A stretch of DNA of 64,000 bases from Kitasatospora sp. NA04385 (GCF_013364235.1 NZ_CP054919.1:4621249-4685248); one strand, 5' to 3'; positions 1 to 8,031 are shown, counted from the first letter of the stretch. Notes: generated by a model not told the origin, from the letters alone. Numbers and translations are program-made.

Positions 1-578
1 TCGGGGCGGTGGTGCTGGCGGGCGCGCTGTACGGCGGGCTGGCGGCGAGCGGCAACCTGCCCTGGGCGCAGGGCGGCCCCGGGCCGAGCACCTCGTCCTC
101 GCCCCCGCCCTCGCCCTCGCCCGGACAGGACGCGCTCACCGGCACACCGAGCCCGAGTGCCAGTGCCAGTGCCAGTGCGAGTGCGAGCCCGAGCGGGACG
201 GCGACGTCGGTGAAGGGGGACGGGAAGGCGCTGCCCGACGCGTTCCTCGGCACCTTCAAGGGCACCATCACCACCAAGATCGTCCCCCTGGGGTCCACCT
301 TCACCGTGACCTTCACCGCCGGGAAGGTCGGCGAGGACGTCGGCCGCACCAGCAACGCCTCCGCGTTCGACAGCACCGTCTGCCGGGGCGTGCTCACCCT
401 GCTCTCGGTGAAGGACCGCGAAGTCCTGCTCCAGGAACGCCCCGACGGCACCGACAGCGCCTGCACCGGCGCCCCCGAGAAGCAGACGTACACCCTGCTC
501 GGCGGCGGCGGCCTGCACGTCGCGGTCTCCGAGGCGCCGCTCGGCTCCAACCCGGAAGGCGACCTGGTCAAGCAGTAG
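1..578 (+). CDS. C-terminal part of a membrane-anchored extracytoplasmic protein, possibly a Ser/Thr kinase
   Basis: The frame is open from the window edge, so the gene is cut at its 5' end. The visible part starts with a hydrophobic Gly/Ala-rich stretch that looks like the end of a membrane segment. A Pro/Ser linker follows, ending in a Ser-Ala repeat encoded by repeated agtgcc hexamers at about 158-186. Then comes a compact domain of about 110 residues with two cysteines (in STVCRG and DSACTG) that could form a disulphide. This layout (helix, low-complexity linker, small beta-rich outer domain) is common at the C-terminus of streptomycete PknB-type kinases, but no kinase sequence is visible. 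The kinase assignment is inference; another membrane-anchored secreted protein is possible. Confidence 0.5.
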   Translation, partial: GAVVLAGALYGGLAASGNLPWAQGGPGPSTSSSPPPSPSPGQDALTGTPSPSASASASASASPSGTATSVKGDGKALPDAFLGTFKGTITTKIVPLGSTFTVTFTAGKVGEDVGRTSNASAFDSTVCRGVLTLLSVKDREVLLQERPDGTDSACTGAPEKQTYTLLGGGGLHVAVSEAPLGSNPEGDLVKQ

Positions 579-689
579 GGGGGACCCGGCCGGGCGGCGG
601 GCGGCGCGGAACGGGGCTGCGGTGGGGCGGAAATGTGCTGGCGTACGCTGGGCGGGTCGTCCCTCCGATGAAGGAAGCAGGCCCGCCAG

Positions 690-1898
690 GTGTCCGAGCA
701 GAACCTTTCCGCCACCCAGTTGCAGGCCGTGCTGGACCGCGCGGCCGAGGGCGGCCGGATCACCGCCGAGGAGGCCCTGGAGCTGTACCGCTCGGCTCCG
801 CTGCACGCGCTGGGCGCGGCCGCCGACGCGGTGCGCCGCCGCCGGTACGCGGGCGTCGAGCACATCGCCACGTACATCATCGAGCGGAACATCAACTACA
901 CCAACGTCTGCGTCACGGCGTGCAAGTTCTGCGCGTTCTACGTGCCGCCGAAGAGCGACAAGGGCTGGTCGCGGGAGCTCGACGAGATCCTGCGCCGCTG
1001 CGCGGAGACCGTCGAGCTCGGCGGCACCCAGATCATGTTCCAGGGCGGGCACCACCCCGACTACGGCGTCGAGTACTACGAGGAGAACTTCGCCGCGATC
1101 AAGGCCGCGTTCCCGCAGCTGGTGATCCACTCGCTGGGCGCCTCCGAGGTCGAGCACATGGCGAAGATCTCCGGGGTGTCGGTGGAGGAGGCGATCACCC
1201 GCATCCACGCGGCGGGCCTCGACTCCTTCGCGGGCGCCGGCGCCGAACTGCTGCCGGAGCGGCCGCGCAAGGCGATCGCCCCGCTGAAGGAGTCCGGCGA
1301 GCGCTGGTTGGAGATCATGGAGACCGCGCACCGCCTCGGCGTCGAGTCCACCTCCACCATGCTGATGGGCACCGGCGAGACCAACGCCGAGCGGATCGAG
1401 CACCTGCGGATGATCCGCGACGTGCAGGACCGCACCGGGGGCTTCCGGGCGTTCATCCCCTACACCTACCAGCCGCAGAACAACCACCTGAAGGGCTCGA
1501 CCCAGGCCACGGTCTTCGAGTACCTGCGGATGATCGCCGTCGCGCGGCTCTTCCTCGACAACGTCGCCCACATCCAGGGCTCCTGGCTCACCACCGGCAA
1601 GGAGGCCGGCCAACTGTCGCTGCACTACGGCGCGGACGACCTCGGCTCGGTCATGCTGGAGGAGAACGTGGTCTCGGCGGCCGGCGCCAAGCACCGCTCC
1701 AACCTGCACGAGCTGATCCACCTGATCCGCACCGCCGGCCGGGTGCCCGCCCAGCGCTCCACCACCTACGAGCACCTGCGCGTCCTCGACGACCCGGCCA
1801 ACGACCCGGTCGACCCGCGGGTCGCCTCGCACATCGCCTCCACCGCGATCGAAGGCGGCACCGCGCACCCCGAGTTGACCATCCTGGCGACCAACTGA
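690..1898 (+). CDS. mqnC: Cyclic dehypoxanthinyl futalosine synthase MqnC (radical SAM)
   Basis: MqnC cyclises dehypoxanthinyl futalosine in the futalosine route to menaquinone, in the cytosol, using S-adenosylmethionine and a [4Fe-4S] cluster. The 402-residue protein has the radical-SAM motif Cys74-x3-Cys78-x2-Cys81 (CVTACKFC), as in the MqnC/MqnE/CofH family, and normal family length. The chosen start is GTG at 690, preceded by an AAGGAAG ribosome site. Two genes downstream of the amidohydrolase-like ORF lies menG, the last step of menaquinone synthesis, and complex I, which uses menaquinone, follows. MqnE is the closest alternative; the sequence around the CxxxCxxC motif and the C-terminal part (SKHRS/NLHELI region) favour MqnC. 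Confidence 0.95.
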   Translation: MSEQNLSATQLQAVLDRAAEGGRITAEEALELYRSAPLHALGAAADAVRRRRYAGVEHIATYIIERNINYTNVCVTACKFCAFYVPPKSDKGWSRELDEILRRCAETVELGGTQIMFQGGHHPDYGVEYYEENFAAIKAAFPQLVIHSLGASEVEHMAKISGVSVEEAITRIHAAGLDSFAGAGAELLPERPRKAIAPLKESGERWLEIMETAHRLGVESTSTMLMGTGETNAERIEHLRMIRDVQDRTGGFRAFIPYTYQPQNNHLKGSTQATVFEYLRMIAVARLFLDNVAHIQGSWLTTGKEAGQLSLHYGADDLGSVMLEENVVSAAGAKHRSNLHELIHLIRTAGRVPAQRSTTYEHLRVLDDPANDPVDPRVASHIASTAIEGGTAHPELTILATN

Positions 1899-1908
1899 CC
1901 GCCCCGAC

Positions 1909-2508
1909 GTGCTGACCCTGCACCGGGCCCGGCTGCTGTTCACCGGCTCCGAGACGGTCGAGGACGGGGCGGTGCTGGTCGACGGCGCGGTGGTCGCCGC
2001 GATCGGCCCCTTCGCGGAGCTCGCGGGCGGCCCGGCCCGGGTCCGGGAGTGGCCCGGGCTGCTGGTGCCCGGGCTGCTCAACCGGCACGGGGCGTGGCTG
2101 CTGGAGACCGCCTACCACCCCGACCCGCGGGAGGGCGCCGGGGACCGGCCGCTGCTCCCCGCGGGCGAACTGACGGACGAACAGCGGGGCGGCAGCGCCC
2201 GGCGCGGGCTGCAACGGCTCCTCGCCCACGGCGCGACGGCCCTGGCGGGCCCGCTTCACCGCGCCTGCGTCCGGACGGCGGTCACCCGCTCCGGCCTGCG
2301 CCACCTCCCCGGCCCGGACACCGGCCCGGGCCCCCTCGACCCGCTCGCGGACGGCGGGTTGGACACCGCCCTGCACCGGCCGCTGACGGTCGGCGCCCCG
2401 GCCGACTTCGCCGTGTTCGCGGCCGGGACGGCGGCGGAGCCGGCCGGGGGCGGGGCGCCCTGCCTCGCGACGGTCCTGGACGGGCGGCTGCTGTACCGGC
2501 GGCGGTGA
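1909..2508 (+). CDS. Amidohydrolase/imidazolonepropionase-like protein, probably without the metal site
   Basis: This 199-residue protein starts with GTG only 10 bases after mqnC and is probably cotranscribed with it. The N-terminus resembles the composite beta-sandwich of amidohydrolases (GAVLVDGAVVAAIGP) and leads into VPGLLNRHG, where active enzymes have PGxxDxHxH. Here only one histidine remains. The C-terminus has the usual closing strands (GAPADFAVF ... TVLDGRLLYR). At about half the length of real amidohydrolases, most of the TIM barrel is missing. Similar short proteins sit beside mqnC in other streptomycetes as far as I recall. A structural or regulatory role is possible, and an enzyme activity is doubtful. 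Confidence 0.7.
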   Translation: MLTLHRARLLFTGSETVEDGAVLVDGAVVAAIGPFAELAGGPARVREWPGLLVPGLLNRHGAWLLETAYHPDPREGAGDRPLLPAGELTDEQRGGSARRGLQRLLAHGATALAGPLHRACVRTAVTRSGLRHLPGPDTGPGPLDPLADGGLDTALHRPLTVGAPADFAVFAAGTAAEPAGGGAPCLATVLDGRLLYRRR

Positions 2509-2657
2509 TATCAGGGGCTCGGGGAACGGCGAGCGCGTGGCTGCGGGCGGTGCACTGCCGTGGCGCGCATCGGCTTCGGGTTCCGTTCAGGGCCCGCAGC
2601 GGCACGGACACTTCGACGGGCTCCGGCCGTCAGCAGACCTGGCCCCGCCGTTCCCCG

Positions 2658-2679
2658 AGCCCCTGACGGGGCTTCTTCT
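2658..2679 (+). terminator. Short rho-independent-type terminator
   Basis: AGCCCC (2658-2663) and GGGGCT (2668-2673) form a 6-bp stem with a TGAC loop, followed directly by TCTTCT. It lies in the 247-bp gap after the mqnC/amidohydrolase-like pair and before the membrane-protein gene, so it probably ends that transcript. Confidence 0.5.
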
Positions 2680-2755
2680 GACTCCCCGTGACCCGGGGAG
2701 GTCTTTGCGGCTAACATCCCGGTTCAGACCACCGCCCGAGCCAGGAACAGGACGC

Positions 2756-3322
2756 ATGCGAGCCGAGACCCCCGAACGTCTCCGGACCCGACCGGCCCGG
2801 GGGTGGTACGTCGGGGCCGTGCTGAGCGCGGTGGTGGCGGTGGCGATGTGCCTGCTGGGGTGGCGACAGGCGGACCAGGCGGACCGGATCGACGCGCACC
2901 CGGTGCGGGTCGAGGGCACGGTCACCCAACTGCCCGGCGGCAGCGGGACGTACAGCCAGGTCGCGTACCCGGTGGACGGGCGGCGGCTGACGGCCGCGGA
3001 CCTGTGGCTGCCGGCCGACGCCAAGGTCGGCGAACCGATCTGCCTGGAGCACGCGGCCGACGACGCCTCCGCGGTGCGGGTGTGCGGGAGGACGTACCCG
3101 CAGCCGGTGGGCGTCGGGTTGGCGCAGACGAGCGTGCCGGCGGCGGTGCTGATGTGCGCGCTGTGCCTGTGGCGGATCTGGCGCTTCCGCCGCCACCAGG
3201 CGGGCGAGGAGCGGGCCCGGGCCGGTTTCACGGTGGCGTTCGCGGCGGAGGGGATGCCCGCGCTGACCCAGGGGAAGCGCTCCCGGCGCCGCCGCAAGGG
3301 GGGCCGCCGCGCCCTGCGGTGA
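2756..3322 (+). CDS. Small two-helix membrane protein, function unknown
   Basis: The 188-residue protein begins at ATG 2756; the frame is open further upstream but without a better start. It has a transmembrane segment near residues 16-36 and a second near 120-140. Between them is an extracytoplasmic domain of about 80 residues containing two cysteines (in EPICLEH and VRVCGRTY) that may pair. The C-terminus is strongly basic (KRSRRRRKGGRR), consistent with a cytoplasmic tail. The topology (basic end, helix, outer domain, helix, basic tail) resembles the DUF3592/Rv1733c type of actinobacterial membrane protein. It lies just upstream of menG, without overlap. Confidence 0.75.
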   Translation: MRAETPERLRTRPARGWYVGAVLSAVVAVAMCLLGWRQADQADRIDAHPVRVEGTVTQLPGGSGTYSQVAYPVDGRRLTAADLWLPADAKVGEPICLEHAADDASAVRVCGRTYPQPVGVGLAQTSVPAAVLMCALCLWRIWRFRRHQAGEERARAGFTVAFAAEGMPALTQGKRSRRRRKGGRRALR

Positions 3323-3366
3323 GCCCTGGTGACGGTGCGCGGCACCGCAAGGTGAACAATGGGGGC

Positions 3367-4062
3367 GTGACCCGAGCCCATCTGGACAAGCAGCCGCAGG
3401 ACGTCGCCGCCATGTTCGACGACGTCGCGGCCAAGTACGACCGCACCAATGACGTGCTCTCGCTGGGCCAGGCCCGGCTGTGGCGCCGGGCGGTGGCCGA
3501 CGCGGTGGGGGCCGTCGCGGGCCAGCGGATCCTGGACCTCGGTGCCGGCACCGGGACGTCCTCGCTGCCGTTCCTGGAGGCGGGCGCCGACGTGGTGCCG
3601 TGCGACTTCTCGATCGGGATGCTGACCGAGGGCAAGAGCCGCAACCCCGAACTCGCGCTGACCGCGGGCGACGCGACCCGGCTGCCGTTCGCGGACGAGT
3701 CGTTCGACGCCGTGACGATCTCGTTCGCGCTGCGCAACGTGCAGGAGCACGAGACGGCGATGCGGGAGATGCTGCGGGTGACCAAGCCCGGCGGCAAGCT
3801 GGTGATCTGCGAGTTCTCCACGCCGACCTGGACGCCGTTCCGGACGGTGTACACCGAGTACCTGATGCGGGCGCTGCCGCCGGTGGCGACCAGGGTGTCC
3901 TCCAACCCGGAGGCGTACGTGTACCTCGCCGAGTCGATCCGGGCCTGGCCGGACCAGCCCGCGCTGGCCGCCGAGTTGCAGCGGGCGGGCTGGACGAAGG
4001 TGGCGTGGCGCAACCTGACCGGCGGCATCGTCGCTCTCCACCGCGGCTTCAAGGCGCCGTAG
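3367..4062 (+). CDS. menG: Demethylmenaquinone methyltransferase (UbiE/MenG family)
   Basis: This enzyme puts the final methyl group on demethylmenaquinone, using S-adenosylmethionine. The 231-residue length fits the family. SAM motif I is LDLGAGTGT (about residues 56-64). The N-terminal MFDDVAAKYDRTNDVLSLG and the later FALRNVQ and KPGGKL stretches are typical of UbiE/MenG. I chose GTG 3367; an in-frame GTG at 3352 is also possible. With mqnC upstream and complex I downstream, it belongs to the quinone-supply part of the window. Catalysis is at the cytoplasmic face of the membrane because the substrate is lipid-soluble. Confidence 0.93.
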   Translation: MTRAHLDKQPQDVAAMFDDVAAKYDRTNDVLSLGQARLWRRAVADAVGAVAGQRILDLGAGTGTSSLPFLEAGADVVPCDFSIGMLTEGKSRNPELALTAGDATRLPFADESFDAVTISFALRNVQEHETAMREMLRVTKPGGKLVICEFSTPTWTPFRTVYTEYLMRALPPVATRVSSNPEAYVYLAESIRAWPDQPALAAELQRAGWTKVAWRNLTGGIVALHRGFKAP

Positions 4063-4157
4063 ACTGCGGTGGTTCGGCACCCCGCCCGCCGGAAAGGCGT
4101 TGACGGGGAGTCGGCCCCGACCCCCGTGACCCCGACGCGCGCAGGAGAGAGCCCCGT

Positions 4158-5438
4158 ATGACCGAGACCGCCGTCGAGTCCACCGCCGACGTCATCGTGG
4201 TCGGCGCCGGTCCGGCCGGCTCCAGCACCGCGTACTGGCTGGCCCAGGCGGGCCTGGACGTGCTGCTGCTGGAGAAGACCGAGTTCCCGCGCGAGAAGGT
4301 GTGCGGGGACGGCCTGACCCCGCGCGCCGTCAAGCAGCTGGTCGACATGGGCATCGACGTGTCCGCCGAGAACGGCTGGCTGCGCAACAAGGGCCTGCGG
4401 ATCATCGGCGGCGGCGTCCGGCTGGAACTGGACTGGCCGGACCTGGCCGCGTTCCCCGACTACGGGCTGGTGCGCAAGCGCGCCGACTTCGACGAGCTGC
4501 TGGCCCGGCAGGCGCAGAAGGCCGGGGCCCGGCTGTACGAGAACTGCAACGTCAGCGGGCCGGTCCAGGACCGCACCGGGCGGATCACCGGCGTGACCGC
4601 GAAGGTCGGGCCGGACAAGCGCGAGGTGGAGTTCCACGCGCCGCTGGTGGTGGCCGCGGACGGCAACTCGACCCGGCTGTCGCTGGCCATGGGCCTGCAC
4701 CGGATCGAGTCCCGGCCGATGGGCGTCGCGTACCGGACGTACTTCACCTCGCCCCGGCACGACGACGACTACCTGGAGTCCTGGCTGGAGCTGTGGGACA
4801 CCCGGGCCGGGCAGAAGAAGCTGCTGCCCGGCTACGGCTGGATCTTCGGCATGGGCGACGGCACCTCCAACGTGGGCCTGGGCATCCTCAACTCCTCGCC
4901 CGCCTTCGGCGACCTGAACTGGCGCGAGGTGCTCAAGAGCTGGTGCGCCGGCATGCCCGAGGAGTGGGGCTACACGCCGGAGAACATGACCGAGCCGATC
5001 CGCGGCGCCGCCCTGCCGATGGCCTTCAACCGGCAGCCGCACTACACCCGCGGCCTGCTGCTGGTCGGCGACGCGGGCGGCATGGTCAACCCGTTCAACG
5101 GCGAGGGCATCGCCTATGCGATGGAATCCGGCCAGCTCGCGGCGGGCGTCATCGTCCAGGCGATGGCCCGGATCACCCCCGAGGGCCGGGAGCGCGCGCT
5201 GGCCCGCTACCCGCAGGTGCTCAAGGACACCTACGGCGGCTACTACACGCTCGGCCGGGCATTCGTGAAGCTGATCGGCAACGACAAGGTGATGCGGATC
5301 GCCGCCGAGCGCGGCCTGACCCACCCCGTACTGATGAAGTTCGTCCTCAAGCTGCTGGCCAACCTGACCGACCCGAGCGGCGGCGACGTCGCGGACCGGA
5401 TCATCAACGGCCTCACCAAGGTCGCACCGCGCGCCTGA
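4158..5438 (+). CDS. Geranylgeranyl reductase family flavoprotein
   Basis: This 426-residue FAD-dependent oxidoreductase has the N-terminal Rossmann motif GAGPAG (residues 16-21) and the family KVCGDGL motif. Near residue 303 it has the GDAGG...NPFNGEGI FAD motif. Enzymes of this family saturate double bonds of isoprenoid chains, including menaquinone side chains (MenJ type in mycobacteria). It follows menG by about 95 bp with an AGGAGA site before ATG 4158. The neighbourhood (menG, complex I, polyprenyl diphosphate synthase) makes partial reduction of the menaquinone chain the best guess. The exact substrate is inferred from context, not from a motif. Confidence 0.9.
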   Translation: MTETAVESTADVIVVGAGPAGSSTAYWLAQAGLDVLLLEKTEFPREKVCGDGLTPRAVKQLVDMGIDVSAENGWLRNKGLRIIGGGVRLELDWPDLAAFPDYGLVRKRADFDELLARQAQKAGARLYENCNVSGPVQDRTGRITGVTAKVGPDKREVEFHAPLVVAADGNSTRLSLAMGLHRIESRPMGVAYRTYFTSPRHDDDYLESWLELWDTRAGQKKLLPGYGWIFGMGDGTSNVGLGILNSSPAFGDLNWREVLKSWCAGMPEEWGYTPENMTEPIRGAALPMAFNRQPHYTRGLLLVGDAGGMVNPFNGEGIAYAMESGQLAAGVIVQAMARITPEGRERALARYPQVLKDTYGGYYTLGRAFVKLIGNDKVMRIAAERGLTHPVLMKFVLKLLANLTDPSGGDVADRIINGLTKVAPRA

Positions 5439-5454
5439 CCCCGCAGGCCCCGCC

Positions 5455-5494
5455 AAGGCGGCGGCCGAGCGCGAAAGCGCTTGCCCGCCGCCTT
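5455..5494. terminator. Nested hairpin between convergent genes; left copy of a 26-bp repeat
   Basis: AAGGCGGCGG (5455-5464) pairs with CCGCCGCCTT (5485-5494), and an inner AGCGC-GAA-AGCGCT hairpin lies between. The position between the end of the flavoprotein gene (+) and the end of the orphan vapB (-) suits a two-way terminator. Positions 5469-5494 recur at 6587-6612 with one mismatch. Confidence 0.65.
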
Positions 5495-5510
5495 CCGCGT
5501 ACGGCGGCGC

Positions 5511-5681
5511 TCAGCCCCGGGCGTCCCCGGCGGCGAGCCGTTCCGCCGCCTCCAGCCGCTCCATGCACGCCGTGTACTCGCGGAGGGCGTTGTCGACGGT
5601 TTCTGCCTCGGTGGTCGTACCCATCAGCTTCATCGCCGCGGCGAGGGCCTCGTCGTCGATGTCGATCTGCGTGATGCTCAC
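5511..5681 (-). CDS. vapB: Orphan VapB-type antitoxin
   Basis: The 56-residue protein begins with SITQIDIDDEALAAAMKLMG, the DNA-binding start of the VapB family (DUF2191). The family neutralises and autoregulates VapC PIN-domain RNases. GTG 5681 is preceded by GGAGG at good spacing, whereas the frame upstream of it shows no family similarity. No toxin follows: only 72 bp remain before the converging flavoprotein gene. The expected vapC partner is therefore missing, and the gene may be a leftover, an anti-addiction factor, or a partner of a distant toxin. Confidence 0.7.
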   Translation of the reverse strand: MSITQIDIDDEALAAAMKLMGTTTEAETVDNALREYTACMERLEAAERLAAGDARG

Positions 5682-5712
5682 TCCGCGCCTCCGGGACAGT
5701 GGGCGATGTTGA

Positions 5713-5868
5713 CAGCCGGCATGTGCCATCAACATCGGCTCCGGCTCGCACGTCAGCCAGTTCGACCGTCCGAGGAGCGCGCGGTACTGGGTGATCCTGG
5801 ACGAGAGCGTGATCCGCCGGGCGGCTGGGGCGGCGGGTTCAGACGTGGACGATCTTCACCACGGGTGA
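5713..5868 (+). pseudogene. Fragment resembling the DUF5753 domain of an XRE regulator
   Basis: Between two stop codons this plus-strand frame reads ...RPRSARYWVILDESVIRRA... The core WVILDESVIRR is nearly the same as WVVIDEAVLRR in the intact XRE/DUF5753 protein at 37705-38562. No start codon with a ribosome site, no helix-turn-helix part and no continuation are present. The fragment overlaps the end of vapC on the other strand. It is best read as a scrap of an Scr1-type regulator gene left by rearrangement. Similarity covers only about 14 residues, so chance cannot be excluded. Confidence 0.4.
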
Positions 5869-6285
5869 GCCCGGAAGTTCCTCGGCGGCCTTGCACAGGG
5901 CCGGGATGTGTGAACGGTCGGAGGTGACGAGCAGGACGGGGGGCGTGCAGAGGGCGGCCGTAGCGACCACGAGCGCGTCGACCAGGCACTCGTGCCCGTC
6001 GAGGCCGGAGGCGTCGAGCAGGTGGGCGGCGGCGTCCATCACCGCGTCGGTGACGGGCTTCACGTCGAAGCGGGAGAGCAGGAACCGGAGTCGGTCGGCG
6101 GCGGGGCCGCTCCGGCGGACCTCCAACGGGGTCAGGGCGGAGAGCGCGACCCGGCGGCCGGTGCGTTCGGCCACCTCGATGCGTGCCCGCATGCCCTCGT
6201 CGCCGTCGACGTGCAGCGAGAGCCCCTGGGCGTCCAGGACCAGAGTGCCCTCGCTCCTGGCCTTGACCTTGAGGCGCTTGCTCAC
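5839..6285 (-). CDS. vapC: PIN-domain ribonuclease toxin (VapC type)
   Basis: The 148-residue protein has the four acidic residues expected of a PIN-domain RNase: Asp18 (LVLDAQG), Glu55 (LTPLEV), Asp103 (CLVDALV) and Asp123 (VTSDRS). VapC toxins are Mg-dependent endoribonucleases that block translation, usually by cutting tRNA or rRNA. The start GTG 6285 overlaps the antitoxin stop by four bases (GTGA), the usual coupling of vapBC pairs. A second GTG lies at 6288. The Ala-Leu-rich helices between the acidic residues match PIN folds. The RNA target cannot be told from sequence. Confidence 0.82.
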   Translation of the reverse strand: MSKRLKVKARSEGTLVLDAQGLSLHVDGDEGMRARIEVAERTGRRVALSALTPLEVRRSGPAADRLRFLLSRFDVKPVTDAVMDAAAHLLDASGLDGHECLVDALVVATAALCTPPVLLVTSDRSHIPALCKAAEELPGSPVVKIVHV

Positions 6286-6521
6286 CACTCCCGTTCCGCC
6301 TGCTCCAGCGCCTCGGCGGACACGGGACCGAACTCCTCGCGGTCGGCGGTGACGACCTCGCGGAGCTTCTGGGCGGCCAGCCACTCCTCCAGGGCCTCGG
6401 CCACGACGGAGGAGAAACCGGTTCGGCCCGTGCGCTCCTCGACTTCGTTGATCAACGACTGGGCCAGCGACACCGACCGCTTGCCGGCGCGCTCGTGGCT
6501 CTTGCGGGTTGGGACGGTCAT
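6282..6521 (-). CDS. vapB: Ribbon-helix-helix-type antitoxin of the VapBC pair
   Basis: The 79-residue protein starts at ATG 6521 and contains SVSLAQSLINEVEERTGRTG, a CopG/RHH-like DNA-binding segment. An acidic C-terminal half (VTADREEFGPVSAEALEQAE) would wrap the toxin. It precedes and overlaps vapC by four bases. The region upstream of the start lacks a clear ribosome site, so a leaderless or short-leader transcript is possible. VapB antitoxins normally repress their own operon together with VapC. It is unrelated in sequence to the orphan VapB about 0.8 kb away. Confidence 0.8.
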   Translation of the reverse strand: MTVPTRKSHERAGKRSVSLAQSLINEVEERTGRTGFSSVVAEALEEWLAAQKLREVVTADREEFGPVSAEALEQAEREW

Positions 6522-6586
6522 ACCCAAAAGGTAGCACCACCGGTAGGAAAAAATGCCGCCCGAGGTGTCGCCGGTCAGGCGGGCGG

Positions 6587-6612
6587 GCGCGAAAGCGCTT
6601 GCCCGGCGCCTT
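6587..6612 (+). repeat. Right copy of the 26-bp hairpin repeat flanking the toxin-antitoxin islet
   Basis: Positions 6587-6612 match 5469-5494 in 25 of 26 bases and in the same orientation; the shared core is GCGCGAAAGCGCTTGCCCG. Here too the core folds (GGGC-GCG-AAA-CGC-type stem). The two copies enclose the orphan vapB, the regulator scrap and vapBC. Confidence 0.75.
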
Positions 6613-6694
6613 GCGGGTGCGGGAGAGTGGCGCCTTCCGAACCTCCCGTCCGATGCCGCACGGGCCCCCCGTCGAGTCTTCCGGGAGCCGTGCC

Positions 6695-7606
6695 GTGGCC
6701 GTCGTGTCCGTTGGTGTCCGTCCGCAGTTCGCGCGGGACCTGCCGCTGCTGGCGGTGGCGGTGGTGTGGGGTTCGAGTTTCCTGGTGGTGAAGCGGGTCG
6801 CCGAGCCGGAGACGGTGGTGGCGGTGCTGGCGCTGCGGTTCGCGCTGGTGCTGCCGGTGCTGGGGGCGGTGGCGTGGCGGCGGCTGCGGGGGCTGTCGGC
6901 GGCGCAGTGGGGCGGCGGGGCGCTGCTGGGGGCGGTGCTGGGGGCGGTGTTCCTGCTGGAGACGTACGGGGCGGTGCACACCTCGGCGACCAACGCGGGG
7001 CTGGTGATCAGCCTGACCATGGTGTTCACGCCGCTCGCGGAGGCGGCGCTGCGGCGTTCGGCGCCCTCGGGGGCGTTCCTGGCGGCGGCGGGGCTGTCGG
7101 TGCTGGGGGTGGCGCTGCTGACCGGGGACGGGGGGCTGCGGGCGCCGTCGGCGGGCGACCTGCTGGTGCTGGGCGCGGCGGTGGCGCGGACGGTGAACGT
7201 GCTGGCGACGGCCCGGCTGCGCGCGGTGCGCGGGGTGGACGCGCTGGCCCTGACCTGGGTCCAACTGGCTTTCGCGACACTGGTGTTCGTGCTGGCCTCG
7301 CCGCTGGCCGGCCCGTCGCCGCTGAGCGTGGCGGCGTCCTTCGACGCGGCGCGCTGGGGCCTGCTGCTGTACCTGTCGCTGCTGTGCACGCTGTTCGCGT
7401 TCTTCGTGCAGCTGTGGGCGGTGCGGGCCACCTCGCCGTCCCGGGTGAGCCTGCTGCTGGGCACCGAGCCGCTGTGGGCGGCGCTGTGCGGGGTGCTGCT
7501 GGCGGGGGACCGGCCGGGGCCGCTCGCGCTGCTGGGGGCGGTGGCGGTGCTGGCGGGCACCGAGTGGGGCCGGCGGCGGGCGCCGCGGGGCCCCGCCGGA
7601 TCTTGA
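6695..7606 (+). CDS. EamA/DMT-family permease
   Basis: This 303-residue, very hydrophobic protein has about ten predicted membrane helices in two related halves, as in the drug/metabolite transporter superfamily. Typical signatures are VWGSSFLVVKR near the N-terminus and VSLLLGTEPLWAALCGVLLAGDRP in the second EamA repeat. GTG 6695 is used because GGGAG lies 7 bases upstream; GTG 6704 and 6713 are alternatives. Members export amino acids or other small metabolites, but the substrate is not readable from sequence. It stands alone, between the toxin-antitoxin islet and the nuo promoter region. Confidence 0.85.
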   Translation: MAVVSVGVRPQFARDLPLLAVAVVWGSSFLVVKRVAEPETVVAVLALRFALVLPVLGAVAWRRLRGLSAAQWGGGALLGAVLGAVFLLETYGAVHTSATNAGLVISLTMVFTPLAEAALRRSAPSGAFLAAAGLSVLGVALLTGDGGLRAPSAGDLLVLGAAVARTVNVLATARLRAVRGVDALALTWVQLAFATLVFVLASPLAGPSPLSVAASFDAARWGLLLYLSLLCTLFAFFVQLWAVRATSPSRVSLLLGTEPLWAALCGVLLAGDRPGPLALLGAVAVLAGTEWGRRRAPRGPAGS

Positions 7607-8031
7607 GAGCTTGTGAACGAAGGGTCAAGCGGCTGCCGCTCCGGGTCCACCGGGCGGGTGAGATCCACTATCACGTCAACCGGATCACTCCGAAATTTGC
7701 CTCGGCCGCAGCAGAATTGATATAGGGCGTGGCCGAACGGCGGCCGTTTCGCGCTGGGTTGCGACTGTATGTGGCCAATCGCCCGCTCTGGGTCGAACAG
7801 TGGTGATCGATCCGCTTCCGGTGGTCTTCGTCGGGTGGCGAAGATCACAAAGATCATCGGGAACTGCGTGTCGCAGATCACAAGCGGACAGGCATAGGAT
7901 GCGCTCCAACCTGGCTTTGTGAACTGCCTCACATGGAGCCGGATCCCACGAAGTGGATCATCATTTCACCCTTGGTGACCTGGTGGTTCCGATCTGCAGT
8001 CAAGGACGACTGGACGGAGGGAGCGGGGGCT
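7607..8031. other. 425-bp regulatory region upstream of nuoA
   Basis: No convincing gene lies here, although the nuoA frame stays open back to 7933. The region is clearly richer in A+T than its surroundings. It holds a Rex-like dyad (7917-7934), an isolated TTGTGAA at 7611-7617, and two copies of AGATCACAA (7842-7850 and 7875-7883) 33 bp apart. This is the only large gap before the 14-gene nuo operon and so must contain its main promoter. Confidence 0.6.
7917..7934. promoter_or_regulatory. Rex-like operator (redox-sensing) upstream of nuoA
   Basis: The site is TTGTGAA-CTGC-CTCACAT, against the known streptomycete Rex operator pattern TTGTGAA-n4-TTCACAA. The left arm is perfect and the right arm matches 5 of 7. 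Rex is an NADH/NAD+-responsive repressor of respiratory genes. The site ends 97 bp before the nuoA start, a suitable place for repression. The consensus is established knowledge; use at this site is inference. Confidence 0.6.

Noticed and set aside
5839..7932. A 697-residue minus-strand frame
   Set aside because: Only the last 148 residues, starting at the GTGA overlap with the antitoxin, show a PIN domain; upstream is antisense to the EamA gene.
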